This document shows positions 1-8,246 of a stretch of DNA of 9,991 nt, piece after piece. Both the position numbers and the translations under genes were made by a program. The first letter of the stretch is position 1, and the number at the start of each line of letters is the position of its first letter. The notes beneath the pieces were generated by a model. That model did not search any database, was not told the origin of the DNA, and saw only the letters and a list, made by a program, of their open reading frames with translations. Location: the NCBI GenBank assembly GCA_027013265.1, contig JALUXQ010000153.1, forward strand, positions 1 through 9,991, read 5' to 3'. This stretch comes from Campylobacteraceae bacterium (lineage in GTDB: Bacteria; Campylobacterota; Campylobacteria; Campylobacterales; Sulfurospirillaceae).

Positions 1-1
1 G

Positions 2-190
2 ATGGCACTAAATCTACAAACATCATTTTTGACTCCACCATTTGGGTTTTCACTCTTTTATCTAAAGGGTGTTGCACCTCCTAATATACAGACGACAGAT
101 ATATATAAAGGGGTTATACCGTTTATACTGATACAAGTTTTAGTGCTACTCTCTGTCGTATTTTTCCCACATTTTTATGGGTTTAAGTAG
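2..190 (+). CDS. TRAP transporter large permease (DctM family), C-terminal fragment
   Basis: This is the last 62 codons of a gene that begins before the window. The reading frame is open to the left edge, and the ATG at position 2 is probably internal. The fragment carries the signature end of DctM-type permeases: an N-L-Q-T-S-F-L-T-P-P-F-G-F-S-L-F-Y-L-K-G stretch followed by V-A-P, then an 'IYKGVIPF' block and a final hydrophobic helix ending in 'FFPHFYGFK'. Family knowledge: DctM is the large membrane subunit of tripartite ATP-independent periplasmic transporters. These use an ion gradient, a small DctQ subunit and a periplasmic solute-binding protein to import organic acids or related solutes. 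The substrate cannot be told from this end. Its TAG stop (188-190) shares one base with the GTG start of der. Confidence 0.88.
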   Translation: MALNLQTSFLTPPFGFSLFYLKGVAPPNIQTTDIYKGVIPFILIQVLVLLSVVFFPHFYGFK

Positions 191-1572
191 TGAAAAAAAT
201 AGCAATAATTGGTAAACCAAATGTAGGTAAAAGTTCACTTTTTAACAGAATCGTAAAGCAAAGAATCGCTATAACATCAGATTTTAGTGGAACAACAAGA
301 GATATCAAAGAGCAAGAAGTCGAGATTTTTGAAAAGCCTTGCAAGATTTTAGATACTGGCGGATTAGATGATAGGGATGAGCTCTTTGAAAATGTTCGCA
401 TCAAGTCCATTGAGGCTAGTGAAATTGCTGATATTATCATAATGATGGTAGATGGCAAGATGCTTCCAAGCAATGAGGATAAGAAGATTTTTTATTCACT
501 TCAATCTCAAAACAAACCGATTGCTTTGGTTATAAACAAGATAGACAATGACAAAGAGATGGAAAATGCATGGGAATTTGACGAATTTGGAGCCCAAAAT
601 GTTTTTCCTATATCGGTCTCTCACAACCGTGGAGTTACGAAACTTCTACAATGGATATCTTCATATTTACCACAAAATGAGCTAAAACTTGTTATGGAAG
701 AGGAGGATGAGTTTGATTTGAATGACTTCATAGCTCCGCAGTTAGAGCAAGAGAGTGAAGCTGAAACAAATGAGATAAATGTTGCAATTATTGGTAGAGT
801 AAATGTTGGGAAAAGTTCACTCTTGAACTCCCTAGTTGGAGAAAACAGAGCAGTAGTGAGCTCAATCGCAGGAACTACGATAGATCCTGTCGACGAAAAT
901 ATCACATATAAAGATAGGATTATAAACTTTGTAGATACGGCAGGAGTGAGAAGAAGAAGTAAAATAGAAGGCATAGAAAAGTACGCTCTTATGCGAACAA
1001 ATGACATGTTAGAGGCTGCCGATATAGCTCTGTTGATTTTAGACTCTAGCGAACCATTTAAGGAGCTAGATGAGAGAATCGCAAATCTAGCCGATAAAAA
1101 TTCTCTTGGGGTCATTATCGTTCTAAACAAATGGGACAAGAGACTAGAGAGCTACAAAGAGAGCATAGATGAGATAAGAGATAGATTTAAATTTTTGGCA
1201 TTTGCCCCTATCATCACAGTCTCAGCCCTATCAAAGCAGAGAGTTCACAAAATAAAAGATTTAATACTTAGTGTTTATGAAAACTATAAAAGAAGGATAC
1301 CAACTTCAAAATTAAACGAGCTCATCAAAAAAGCGACTGTAAGGCATCAGCTACCAGCTGACAAAACAAAAAGAGTAAAGATATATTTTGCTACGCAGTA
1401 TGACACAAAGCCACCTAAAATAGCTTTAGTTATGAATAGGCCAAAAGCACTGCACTTTAGTTACAAAAGATACCTTACAAATAAACTAAGAGAAGAGTTT
1501 GAGCTAGAGGGAACTCCAGTTTTAATCTACCCAAGAGCTAAAGGTGAAAAAGATGAAAGCCAAGGCGAATAA
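190..1572 (+). CDS. der: Ribosome biogenesis GTPase Der (EngA)
   Basis: Der is an essential GTPase with two tandem G domains that acts in the cytoplasm in maturation of the 50S ribosomal subunit. The first G domain shows G1 'GKPNVGKSS' (residues 8-16), G3 'DTGG' (55-58) and G4 'NKID' (116-119). An acidic linker (about 168-192) leads to the second domain, with 'GRVNVGKSS' (202-210), 'DTAG' (249-252), 'NKWD' (313-316) and 'SALS' (345-348). The C-terminal KH-like domain (about 365-447) ends in the typical 'GTPVLIYPRAK'. At 460 residues the length is normal. The start is a GTG that overlaps the upstream TRAP permease stop (TAGTG) and has no strong Shine-Dalgarno, so translational coupling is likely. 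The end overlaps the start of aroK. The der-aroK-trpS-serS order matches the order I recall in Campylobacter jejuni (Cj0386-Cj0389). Confidence 0.97.
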   Translation: MKKIAIIGKPNVGKSSLFNRIVKQRIAITSDFSGTTRDIKEQEVEIFEKPCKILDTGGLDDRDELFENVRIKSIEASEIADIIIMMVDGKMLPSNEDKKIFYSLQSQNKPIALVINKIDNDKEMENAWEFDEFGAQNVFPISVSHNRGVTKLLQWISSYLPQNELKLVMEEEDEFDLNDFIAPQLEQESEAETNEINVAIIGRVNVGKSSLLNSLVGENRAVVSSIAGTTIDPVDENITYKDRIINFVDTAGVRRRSKIEGIEKYALMRTNDMLEAADIALLILDSSEPFKELDERIANLADKNSLGVIIVLNKWDKRLESYKESIDEIRDRFKFLAFAPIITVSALSKQRVHKIKDLILSVYENYKRRIPTSKLNELIKKATVRHQLPADKTKRVKIYFATQYDTKPPKIALVMNRPKALHFSYKRYLTNKLREEFELEGTPVLIYPRAKGEKDESQGE

Positions 1573-2071
1573 CAATATTGTTCTTATTGGGTTTATGGGT
1601 GTTGGAAAAGGCACAGTTGCCAGAGAATTAAGTAAGCAAAGCAAGCTTTTTGCTATAGATTGTGATGATTTGATAGAGAGTAAAGAGAATAGAAAAATAG
1701 GTAAAATATTTGATGAAGATGGGGAAAAATATTTTAGAGATTTAGAGAAACATACAGCAAAATGGCTAGAGAAAAATGTAAAAAATACAATAATCTCAAC
1801 AGGCGGTGGCTTCTACAAAGTCAAAAATTTGCAAAAAATAGGCACCATAATATATCTGCAATCATCTTTTGACGCGATTTTTGAGAGAATATTACACCAT
1901 CCAAATGCCAAGCAAAAACTTGCAAAAAGACCACTTTTAAAAGATTTAAAAAAAGCCCAGACTATTTTCAGCGAGAGAATAAAGTCGTACAAAGAGTGTG
2001 CGGATATAGTTATAAATGTAGAAAACAAAACTCCAAGCGATATAGCAAAAGAGATATTAAAACACTTTTAG
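1553..2071 (+). CDS. aroK: Shikimate kinase
   Basis: Cytoplasmic enzyme that phosphorylates shikimate at the 3-hydroxyl with ATP, the fifth step of the chorismate pathway to aromatic amino acids. Visible elements (from the ATG at 1553, 172 residues, a normal length): P-loop 'GFMGVGKGT' (13-21); shikimate-binding 'DCDD' (36-39) and the Arg of 'YFRDLE' (R62); the 'STGGG' glycine motif (82-86); lid-region 'RPLL' (126-129); and C-terminal R142 in 'RIKSYKECA'. I chose ATG 1553 because 'AAGGTG' lies 6 bases upstream and most shikimate kinases start just before the P-loop strand; a GTG at 1544 would add three residues. The gene overlaps the end of der by 20 bp. The P-loop reads GKGT rather than the usual GKST or GKSS. 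This is a mild deviation, since T21 can supply a hydroxyl nearby. It should be functional, and its pairing with trpS in one cluster is thematically consistent. Confidence 0.95.
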   Translation: MKAKANNNIVLIGFMGVGKGTVARELSKQSKLFAIDCDDLIESKENRKIGKIFDEDGEKYFRDLEKHTAKWLEKNVKNTIISTGGGFYKVKNLQKIGTIIYLQSSFDAIFERILHHPNAKQKLAKRPLLKDLKKAQTIFSERIKSYKECADIVINVENKTPSDIAKEILKHF

Positions 2072-2072
2072 A

Positions 2073-2078
2073 TATAAT
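2073..2078 (+). promoter_or_regulatory. Candidate -10 box upstream of trpS
   Basis: A perfect TATAAT, in the context GATATAATCT, lies two bases after the aroK stop in one of the few gaps of this cluster (2072-2103). It would place transcription initiation near 2085, about 19 bases before the trpS ATG. No convincing -35 hexamer is seen about 17 bases upstream, but Campylobacterota sigma-70-type promoters often lack one and rely on the -10 and AT-rich sequence. An AT-rich genome produces such hexamers by chance, so this is only a candidate internal promoter for trpS-serS-pflB. Confidence 0.42.
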
Positions 2079-2103
2079 CTTCTAAAAATCAATAGGAATT
2101 TTA

Positions 2104-3069
2104 ATGAGAGTTTTAACTGGCATTCAGCCCTCTGGCGCCTTGCATATCGGAAATTATTTTGGCGCAATAAAGCAAATGAAAGATCTACAAAACAGTAGTG
2201 ATCTTTTTATATTTATTGCAAACTACCATGCACTTACTTCATCTAAAGAGAGTGGGGCACTAAAAGCAAATACACTAGATGCTGCTATCAATTTTTTATC
2301 TTTGGGAATCGATCCAAACAAAAGTACATTTTGGCTCCAATCCGATGTCAAAGAGGTGCTTGAGTTGTATTGGGTACTTTCATCTTTCACACCTATGGGA
2401 CTGCTAGAGAGAGCTCACAGCTACAAAGACAAAGTAGCAAAAGGGATTTCGGCAAATCATGCCCTCTTCTCTTATCCAGTTCTTATGGCAGCAGATATAC
2501 TCCTATATGACTCGCAAATTGTACCTGTTGGAAAAGACCAAATCCAACATGTAGAGATAACAAGAGACATAGCTATAAAATTTAATAATATTTTTGGCGA
2601 TATACTTACAATACCAGAGTTTAAAGTTGATGAAAATGTAGCCACCGTTCCAGGACTTGATGGTGCTAAGATGAGTAAGAGTTATGGAAACACTATAGAT
2701 ATATTTTGTTCGCAAAAAGAGTTAAAAAAGGCAACAGGCAAGATAGTCACTGACTCTACACCACTAGAAGAGCCAAAATATTATGAAGATTGCAATGTTT
2801 TTGCACTTGCAAAACTCTTTTTAGATGAAGATGGTATTGAAGAGCTAAAAGAGAGATACAAAAGAGGTGGTGAGGGATATGGACACTTTAAAATATACCT
2901 AAAAGAGCTCATATGGGACTATTTTGAGCCAGCAAGACAAAAGAGAGAGTACCTTCTAAAGCATAGTGACGAAGTCAGAGACATACTGCGAGATGGTGCT
3001 AAAAAAGCGAGAGTTATAGCAGTCGAAAAGATGGAAATAATAAAAGATAAAGTTGGAATTTTATGTTAG
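2104..3069 (+). CDS. trpS: Tryptophanyl-tRNA synthetase
   Basis: Class I aminoacyl-tRNA synthetase that charges tRNA-Trp with tryptophan in the cytoplasm. The 321 residues match the usual bacterial length. The N-terminus 'TGIQPSGALHIGNYFGA' contains the HIGH-class signature (HIGN, 14-17), with the 'SG' and 'GN' contacts typical of TrpRS. 'VGKDQIQHVEITRDIA' (142-157) is the conserved nucleotide and amino-acid pocket helix. 'KMSKSYGN' (189-196) is the KMSKS loop. The C-terminal part (about 240-321) is the anticodon-recognition helical region. The start is an ATG with Shine-Dalgarno AGGA (2094-2097) six bases upstream. The gene is preceded by a candidate promoter and overlaps serS by 7 bp, so the two synthetases are probably translationally coupled. 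Confidence 0.97.
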   Translation: MRVLTGIQPSGALHIGNYFGAIKQMKDLQNSSDLFIFIANYHALTSSKESGALKANTLDAAINFLSLGIDPNKSTFWLQSDVKEVLELYWVLSSFTPMGLLERAHSYKDKVAKGISANHALFSYPVLMAADILLYDSQIVPVGKDQIQHVEITRDIAIKFNNIFGDILTIPEFKVDENVATVPGLDGAKMSKSYGNTIDIFCSQKELKKATGKIVTDSTPLEEPKYYEDCNVFALAKLFLDEDGIEELKERYKRGGEGYGHFKIYLKELIWDYFEPARQKREYLLKHSDEVRDILRDGAKKARVIAVEKMEIIKDKVGILC

Positions 3070-4301
3070 ATACAAAACTGATACAAAACGATTTTGAAAT
3101 CGTTTGTGAAAAACTAAGAAAGAAAAAAGTGGGTGAAGAGATTATAGAAAATCTACGCACCATTTCACTTGAATTAAAAAGCAACAGAGCCCTGCTTGAA
3201 CCACTTCAAGCCGAACAAAATGCAAGTAGTAAACTTTTTGGAGCGTGGGCAAAAGAGGGAAAAGATATAAATGAGTTAAAAGCAAAACTTAGCGCAAACA
3301 AACAAAAGATATCTGAATTAACTAAGATTGTAAAAAATTTAGAGGAAAAACTCTCAAACATCGCTTTGGGCATACCAAATTTGCCAGATATTGATGTGCC
3401 AAATGGCGAAGATGAAAATGACAATGTAGAGATAAAAAAGGTATTAACACCGCCAACATTTGATTTTACTCCAAAAGAGCATTGGGAGATAAGTGATAAT
3501 TTGATAGATTTTGAACGAGGTGTAAAGCTTTCAAAAAGCAGGTTTTCTGTTCTTAAAAACAGAGCTGCAAAGCTAGAGAGAGCCCTTATCAACTATATGC
3601 TAGACTTCAATACCAAAAGAGGTTTTAGCGAAGTTGCCGTCCCATACATCGTAAATCGAGAGACACTAACGGGAACAGGACAACTTCCAAAATTTGAAGA
3701 TGACCTCTTTAAGATAGAGGGCGAAGAGCTTTTTCTCATCCCGACTGCAGAAGTACCTGTCACAAATCTTTTTAGAGATGAAATCATTACCGAAACAGAA
3801 CTTCCAATTAAGATGACTTCATACACGGCCTGTTTTAGAAAAGAGGCAGGAAGTGCAGGAAGAGATACTAGGGGTATGATACGACAACATCAATTTGACA
3901 AGGTTGAACTTGTTTGCATAGCAAAACCAGATCAAAGCGATAGGGTTTTTGACGAGATGGTAGAGTGCGCTAGTGATTTATTGACCTCACTCGGACTTGC
4001 ACACAGACACTTGATGCTTTGCGGCGGAGACTTGGGATTTGGTGCAGCAAAGACTATAGATCTTGAAGTTTGGTTTCCAGGACAAAACAGATACAGAGAG
4101 ATAAGCTCCATATCAAATACGAGAGATTTTCAAGCAAGACGGGCTAAAATAAGATATAAAGATGGCAAAAAAAACAGACTAGTAAATACACTAAACGGCT
4201 CCTCCTTGGCAGTCGGAAGGACTATGATTGCTATCATGGAAAATTATCAGAGGGCTGATGGAAGTTTTAATATACCAGAAGTTTTGAAAAACTATATGTA
4301 A
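3063..4301 (+). CDS. serS: Seryl-tRNA synthetase
   Basis: Class II synthetase that charges tRNA-Ser (and tRNA-Sec where present). The 412 residues have the standard layout: an N-terminal tRNA-binding arm predicted as a long antiparallel coiled coil (about 30-100, rich in Lys, Glu and Leu), then the catalytic domain. Visible catalytic elements are 'TAEVP' (228-232, serine pocket), motif 2 'FRKEAGSAGRDTRG' (258-271), 'GDLGFGAAKTIDLEVWFPG' (322-340), 'SSISNTRDFQARR' (348-360) and motif 3 'GSSLAVGRTMIAIMENYQ' (379-396). The ATG at 3063 lies inside the end of trpS, with GGA a few bases upstream. The next gene follows after 11 bp. Nothing is missing or unusual. Confidence 0.97.
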   Translation: MLDTKLIQNDFEIVCEKLRKKKVGEEIIENLRTISLELKSNRALLEPLQAEQNASSKLFGAWAKEGKDINELKAKLSANKQKISELTKIVKNLEEKLSNIALGIPNLPDIDVPNGEDENDNVEIKKVLTPPTFDFTPKEHWEISDNLIDFERGVKLSKSRFSVLKNRAAKLERALINYMLDFNTKRGFSEVAVPYIVNRETLTGTGQLPKFEDDLFKIEGEELFLIPTAEVPVTNLFRDEIITETELPIKMTSYTACFRKEAGSAGRDTRGMIRQHQFDKVELVCIAKPDQSDRVFDEMVECASDLLTSLGLAHRHLMLCGGDLGFGAAKTIDLEVWFPGQNRYREISSISNTRDFQARRAKIRYKDGKKNRLVNTLNGSSLAVGRTMIAIMENYQRADGSFNIPEVLKNYM

Positions 4302-4312
4302 AAAGGTAAAAA

Positions 4313-6634
4313 GTGGCAGATGAACTAGAAGAAGAGGTAGTAATTCTTGAGCCAGAGGGCGAATCAAAAGAGCCAGATGCAAAAGAGGATACCTCTCCTA
4401 CAACTGAAGATGAAACAAAAAAAGGCATAAACAAGAAATTACTGTTTATCATCATATCTGTTTTTTCACTTCTACTCATCATAATCATCGTCACTATCGT
4501 CATACTAAAAACAAAAAATAGTGAAAAGCCAAAGCCAGTAAATACCAAAGAGATAGTTCAAAAACTCATAAAAAAAGAGAGAGTAAGCCCTTTTTCTCCA
4601 TCAAAAATCGACAAGATGATACAAAAGGCAAATCTCCTTTATGAGCAAGGTGAAAAACCAAAAGCACTAAAGATATATGGAGAGATAGCTACATTTAACG
4701 AAGCACTATCTTACTACAATATCGGTGTAGCAAAGATGAAAGAGAAAAATTATGCTGAAGCGATAGATGCCTTTAAAAAAGCTATCAAAAATCGACAGCA
4801 AAAGTGTATCAGCTCTATAAATGCTGCTGTCAGTGCCCTGAATCTCGGTAAAAGTGACCTCTTTAAATACTATCTTGATTTAGCATATGCTTATCTGCCC
4901 GATGATACAAATTTGCCACTGTACTCTTATGAAATGAGTCTCATAAATTACTATAAGAATTTTTACTATGAAGCTCTTTCATCACTAGAGCACCCTAACA
5001 AAAACTTCAATATCAATGCACAAAGATACATATCTTCAAAGATTTTGGCATATATTGGTAACAACAAAGAGGCGATTGATATGCTTCTTAAGATAAATTC
5101 TGTTGATACAAATTTTCCATTAGGATTGCTCTATGCGCGGATACAAGAGTATGCAATAGCCAAAAAATATCTCCAAAAAGCACAATCATTCACAGATGAG
5201 CCTGTAAAAGTAAAGATGGCTCTTGCTTTAGTCGAAAATAAACTTGGAAACTTAAAAGAGAGTGCAACGCTCATGGTTGATGCGACAAAACTAAATGAGA
5301 AAAAAGCGCTTCTATCATACCCCATAAAGACCATACTAAAACAGTCTCTTTTTAATATAAATATAGCCCAAAAAGAGTTTGTCAAAAATCTCTATTTTAA
5401 TGATGAAAATGTATATGGTTTGATTTTTTATTTTGCACCGTATAAAGTTTTTAATGCAAATCAAAGCGTAGAGTATATAAGAAAGGGTGGTATGAACCTT
5501 TTTCTTGGCAAACTTAGTCCAGCACTAAACTACCTAAAAGAGAGCTCTTCTATATCAAAAGTCAATATAAGCATAGCCAAAGGGATAAAAAAAGCTCTTG
5601 CAAATCATGTTTTTCAAGCAAATAAGATTTTCAAGTCTTTAGTCGAAGACTATCCTTCTCACTCTATATTGCACTATAATTTAGCTCTTACTTATGCTCA
5701 ACTTGGCGATTATAAAGAAGCATATAGAAACTTCTCTATCAGTTATCACTTAGATAATACAAACTATCTTGCTGGTGTATTTTCTATATTTGCGGCAAAA
5801 CTAATCAAAAAAGATGTTTTAAAACTGATGGAGGATGTAAAATCAAGTATCTCTATGGATAAAAATATCCCAGATACAAACCTCTACATGTCACTCATAA
5901 ATTTAAGTGAAAACAATCAATTTTCACTCTCAAGATGGATAGAAGAGGATAAAAAAAACAATCCATTAAACTTGGTATTTGATGTGATAATTTCACAAAA
6001 GATATCAAATCAAAAATACTTCAGAGCTAAATCAACGCTCCTGCAAGCTCTCTTGCCAAAAGATTTGATGAGCAATATCATCTACTTTAACATGAAAAAT
6101 GGACAAGAGGGCATAAAAGAGTATGCAAAAAACATACAACTGAGTTTCAAAGATAACAAGCTTGATTTTAGCAGTTTCTACTATGGAGCAAAAATTGCAA
6201 GAGTACAATATACAAAACTGCTGCAAATCTCTGGATTGTTATACCTTGAGAGAGATAGACTGAAAAATAGGCTACCTCTAGAGACCGCTGATCCAATGGC
6301 TCTAACCTATACACTAGCATACCTTGATATATATACAAATAATTTTGAAGAGTCATATGTGCTATACAATAAACTCATAGATGATTTTAACCGAAAAGAC
6401 TCCAGAACAATTTTCTTAGCAGCCACGGCAGCTATTGGTGCTAAACACACAGACAATGCGATAGCTCTACTAGAATTATCAAAAATAATAGACAAAACAA
6501 ACGATGAAAGCAGATATGCTCTGGGGCTTCTGTACCAAGAGATAAAAAACTTTGAAGGTGCAGTTATACAGTATAAAAAAATTGGTGACAGTGGTTTTAA
6601 ATCTAAATATTTTAGTTTTAAAGTAATAAACTAA
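4313..6634 (+). CDS. pflB: Membrane-anchored TPR protein, probable flagellar motor scaffold PflB
   Basis: The 773-residue protein has a short, very acidic cytoplasmic N-terminus (1-39), one strong membrane helix (about 43-65, 'LLFIIISVFSLLLIIIIVTI') followed by Lys-rich sequence, and a long periplasmic helical-repeat region. Recognisable TPR units lie at about 99-131, 133-166 ('NIGVAKMKEKNYAEAIDAFKK'-like, canonical spacing), 450-485 ('YNLALTYAQLGDYKEAYRNF') and 732-757; the intervening repeats are degenerate. Established knowledge, from memory: the gene after serS in C. jejuni (Cj0390) encodes PflB, a TPR protein of the periplasmic medial disk that, with PflA, forms the scaffold placing MotAB stators at a wide radius; mutants have paralysed flagella. 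The assignment here rests on identical position and architecture, not on an alignment. It starts with GTG 11 bp after serS, with AAAGG upstream, so it should be co-expressed with serS. Alternative: a generic TPR membrane protein. Confidence 0.78.
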   Translation: MADELEEEVVILEPEGESKEPDAKEDTSPTTEDETKKGINKKLLFIIISVFSLLLIIIIVTIVILKTKNSEKPKPVNTKEIVQKLIKKERVSPFSPSKIDKMIQKANLLYEQGEKPKALKIYGEIATFNEALSYYNIGVAKMKEKNYAEAIDAFKKAIKNRQQKCISSINAAVSALNLGKSDLFKYYLDLAYAYLPDDTNLPLYSYEMSLINYYKNFYYEALSSLEHPNKNFNINAQRYISSKILAYIGNNKEAIDMLLKINSVDTNFPLGLLYARIQEYAIAKKYLQKAQSFTDEPVKVKMALALVENKLGNLKESATLMVDATKLNEKKALLSYPIKTILKQSLFNINIAQKEFVKNLYFNDENVYGLIFYFAPYKVFNANQSVEYIRKGGMNLFLGKLSPALNYLKESSSISKVNISIAKGIKKALANHVFQANKIFKSLVEDYPSHSILHYNLALTYAQLGDYKEAYRNFSISYHLDNTNYLAGVFSIFAAKLIKKDVLKLMEDVKSSISMDKNIPDTNLYMSLINLSENNQFSLSRWIEEDKKNNPLNLVFDVIISQKISNQKYFRAKSTLLQALLPKDLMSNIIYFNMKNGQEGIKEYAKNIQLSFKDNKLDFSSFYYGAKIARVQYTKLLQISGLLYLERDRLKNRLPLETADPMALTYTLAYLDIYTNNFEESYVLYNKLIDDFNRKDSRTIFLAATAAIGAKHTDNAIALLELSKIIDKTNDESRYALGLLYQEIKNFEGAVIQYKKIGDSGFKSKYFSFKVIN

Positions 6635-6638
6635 GATA
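6608..6638. terminator. AT-rich inverted repeat at the convergent pflB/leuA ends
   Basis: TATTTTAGTTT (6608-6618) and AAACTAAGATA (6628-6638) can pair as an 11-bp stem (one T-G wobble) around a 9-base loop. The repeat includes the pflB stop codon and reaches into the 27-bp gap before the leuA stop. Its position between convergent genes suggests a bidirectional transcript end. However, the stem has almost no G-C pairs and no clean T-run directly follows on either strand, so it would be a weak intrinsic terminator at best. Confidence 0.25.
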
Positions 6639-6661
6639 ATTTAAACAACATAACTCCTCTT

Positions 6662-8197
6662 TTATTGATATTTTTTAACCCCTCTTTCCGTAGACACATA
6701 GCTATTTAATGCACCGATATATGCCTTGGCCGTTGCTTGCATAGTATCTACGCTGAGTCCATGCCCCATGATAGCTGGCTTACTCTCATCAAATACAACT
6801 TTTACCACGACTCGCGCCAAGGCATCTTTTCCTTGTGTTACAGAGTCCACTTTGTACTCTTTTAGTTTTCCACTAACACCACAAACTCTGTCTATCACCT
6901 TAAATATAGCATCCATCGTGCCATTACCTATGGCAGCATCAGTTATATCTTTTCCATCAATTCTAACTGTAACTGCGGCACTTGGAACTCCACCAGGGTT
7001 ACAGTCAGATAGTTGCAAAGTGACCAATTTGTAAACCTCAGAAATCTTCGTGATTTCAGCAGCGACCAATGCCCTTATATCATCATCAAAGATCTCTTTT
7101 TTGGCATCAGCTAAAATCTTAAATCTTGCAAATGCCTTTTTAATCTCTTCCTCTTTTATATTAAAGCCCAAAGCCTTTAATTTTTCACTAAAAGCATGAC
7201 GACCAGAGTGTTTACCCATGACCAATGAATTTTTATCAAGCCCTATATCTTTTGCACTCATGATTTCATAAGTTTGAGCATTTTTCAAGATGCCATCTTG
7301 GTGTATTCCGCTCTCGTGTGCAAATGCGTTTTTGCCAACAATCGCCTTATTTGGTTGTGGCTCGATACCTGTTATGGTAGAGACCAATCTGCTAGTTGGA
7401 TATATCTCTTTTATATTTATACCCGTGCTATACTCACCAAAGATATCTTTTCTAGTTTTCAAAATCATAGCGATCTCTTCAAGAGCTGCATTTCCTGCTC
7501 TCTCGCCTAATCCATTTATAGTGCACTCGATTTGTCTTGCTCCATTTTGTATGCACGCGATTGAGCTAGCAGTTGCTAAGCCTAAGTCGTTGTGACAATG
7601 CACCGAAAGTATAGCTCGTTCACCCACACTCTCGTGCAATGTTTTGATGATAGCTCCCATCTCACTTGGCATTCTGTATCCGACAGTATCCGGTATATTC
7701 AGAGTGCTGGCTCCTGCTTCTATCACGGCATCTAGTATCTCTTTTAAAAAACCGACATCACTTCTACCTGCATCTTCACAGCTAAACTCTACATCATCAC
7801 AAAATGTCTTGGCATAAGTCACAGCGTTAACCGCCTTTTTTATCACCTCATTTGGAGTCATCTTTAACTTATACTCCATGTGAATCGGACTTGTAGCTAT
7901 AAAGGTGTGGATTCTTCTTCTATTTGCCTTTGCTATCGCTTCTCCTGCAGCCTTTATATCGCTGTCTAGTGCTCTTGAAAGAGAGCAAACCGTAGAGTTT
8001 TTGACCTGCTCACTGATTTTTGCAATCGCATCAAAATCACCTGGACTTGCAGCTGCAAAACCAGCCTCTATAACATCAACTCCAAGTTTTTCTAACTGTA
8101 AAGCTATCTGTATCTTCTCTCCTGTGTTCATCGAAGCTCCAGGACTCTGCTCACCATCTCTTAATGTTGTATCAAATATTATTATATTATTATTCAT
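6662..8197 (-). CDS. leuA: 2-isopropylmalate synthase
   Basis: First committed enzyme of leucine synthesis: it condenses acetyl-CoA with 2-oxoisovalerate to give 2-isopropylmalate in the cytoplasm. The 511 residues fit the bacterial LeuA type. The catalytic TIM barrel starts with 'DTTLRDGEQSPG' (9-20; R13 and D14 are the catalytic and metal-binding residues). It includes the metal-binding 'HCHND' (H200, H202) and 'NGLGERAGNAALEE' (228-241). The linker domain holds 'GKHSGRHAF' (328-336). The C-terminal regulatory domain (about 390-505), with 'DCNPGGVPSA' (398-407) and 'GHGLSVDTMQATAKAYIGALN'-like sequence (478-498), is present, so leucine feedback inhibition is expected. The ATG at 8197 has Shine-Dalgarno AAGGA (8205-8209) seven bases upstream. 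It lies downstream of pssA with 178 bp between them, which holds a small leucine-rich ORF. Confidence 0.97.
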   Translation of the reverse strand: MNNNIIIFDTTLRDGEQSPGASMNTGEKIQIALQLEKLGVDVIEAGFAAASPGDFDAIAKISEQVKNSTVCSLSRALDSDIKAAGEAIAKANRRRIHTFIATSPIHMEYKLKMTPNEVIKKAVNAVTYAKTFCDDVEFSCEDAGRSDVGFLKEILDAVIEAGASTLNIPDTVGYRMPSEMGAIIKTLHESVGERAILSVHCHNDLGLATASSIACIQNGARQIECTINGLGERAGNAALEEIAMILKTRKDIFGEYSTGINIKEIYPTSRLVSTITGIEPQPNKAIVGKNAFAHESGIHQDGILKNAQTYEIMSAKDIGLDKNSLVMGKHSGRHAFSEKLKALGFNIKEEEIKKAFARFKILADAKKEIFDDDIRALVAAEITKISEVYKLVTLQLSDCNPGGVPSAAVTVRIDGKDITDAAIGNGTMDAIFKVIDRVCGVSGKLKEYKVDSVTQGKDALARVVVKVVFDESKPAIMGHGLSVDTMQATAKAYIGALNSYVSTERGVKKYQ

Positions 8198-8246
8198 TTT
8201 GTTTTCCTTATTCTATTGTTTGTTTAATTTATGGTTAAAAAGTTTT

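Noticed and set aside
621..1139. 172-codon open frame on the minus strand inside der
   Set aside because: It is fully antisense to a clear der gene, Ser/Phe-rich as expected for the complement of an AT-rich coding strand, and has no recognisable domain.
3206..3592. 128-codon open frame on the minus strand inside serS
   Set aside because: It lies antisense to intact serS motifs, shows Ser/Phe-rich shadow composition and has no family resemblance.
7274..7595. Two overlapping plus-strand frames (78 and 101 codons) inside leuA
   Set aside because: Both are antisense to conserved LeuA catalytic and linker sequence and lie in different frames of the same stretch; nothing supports translation.
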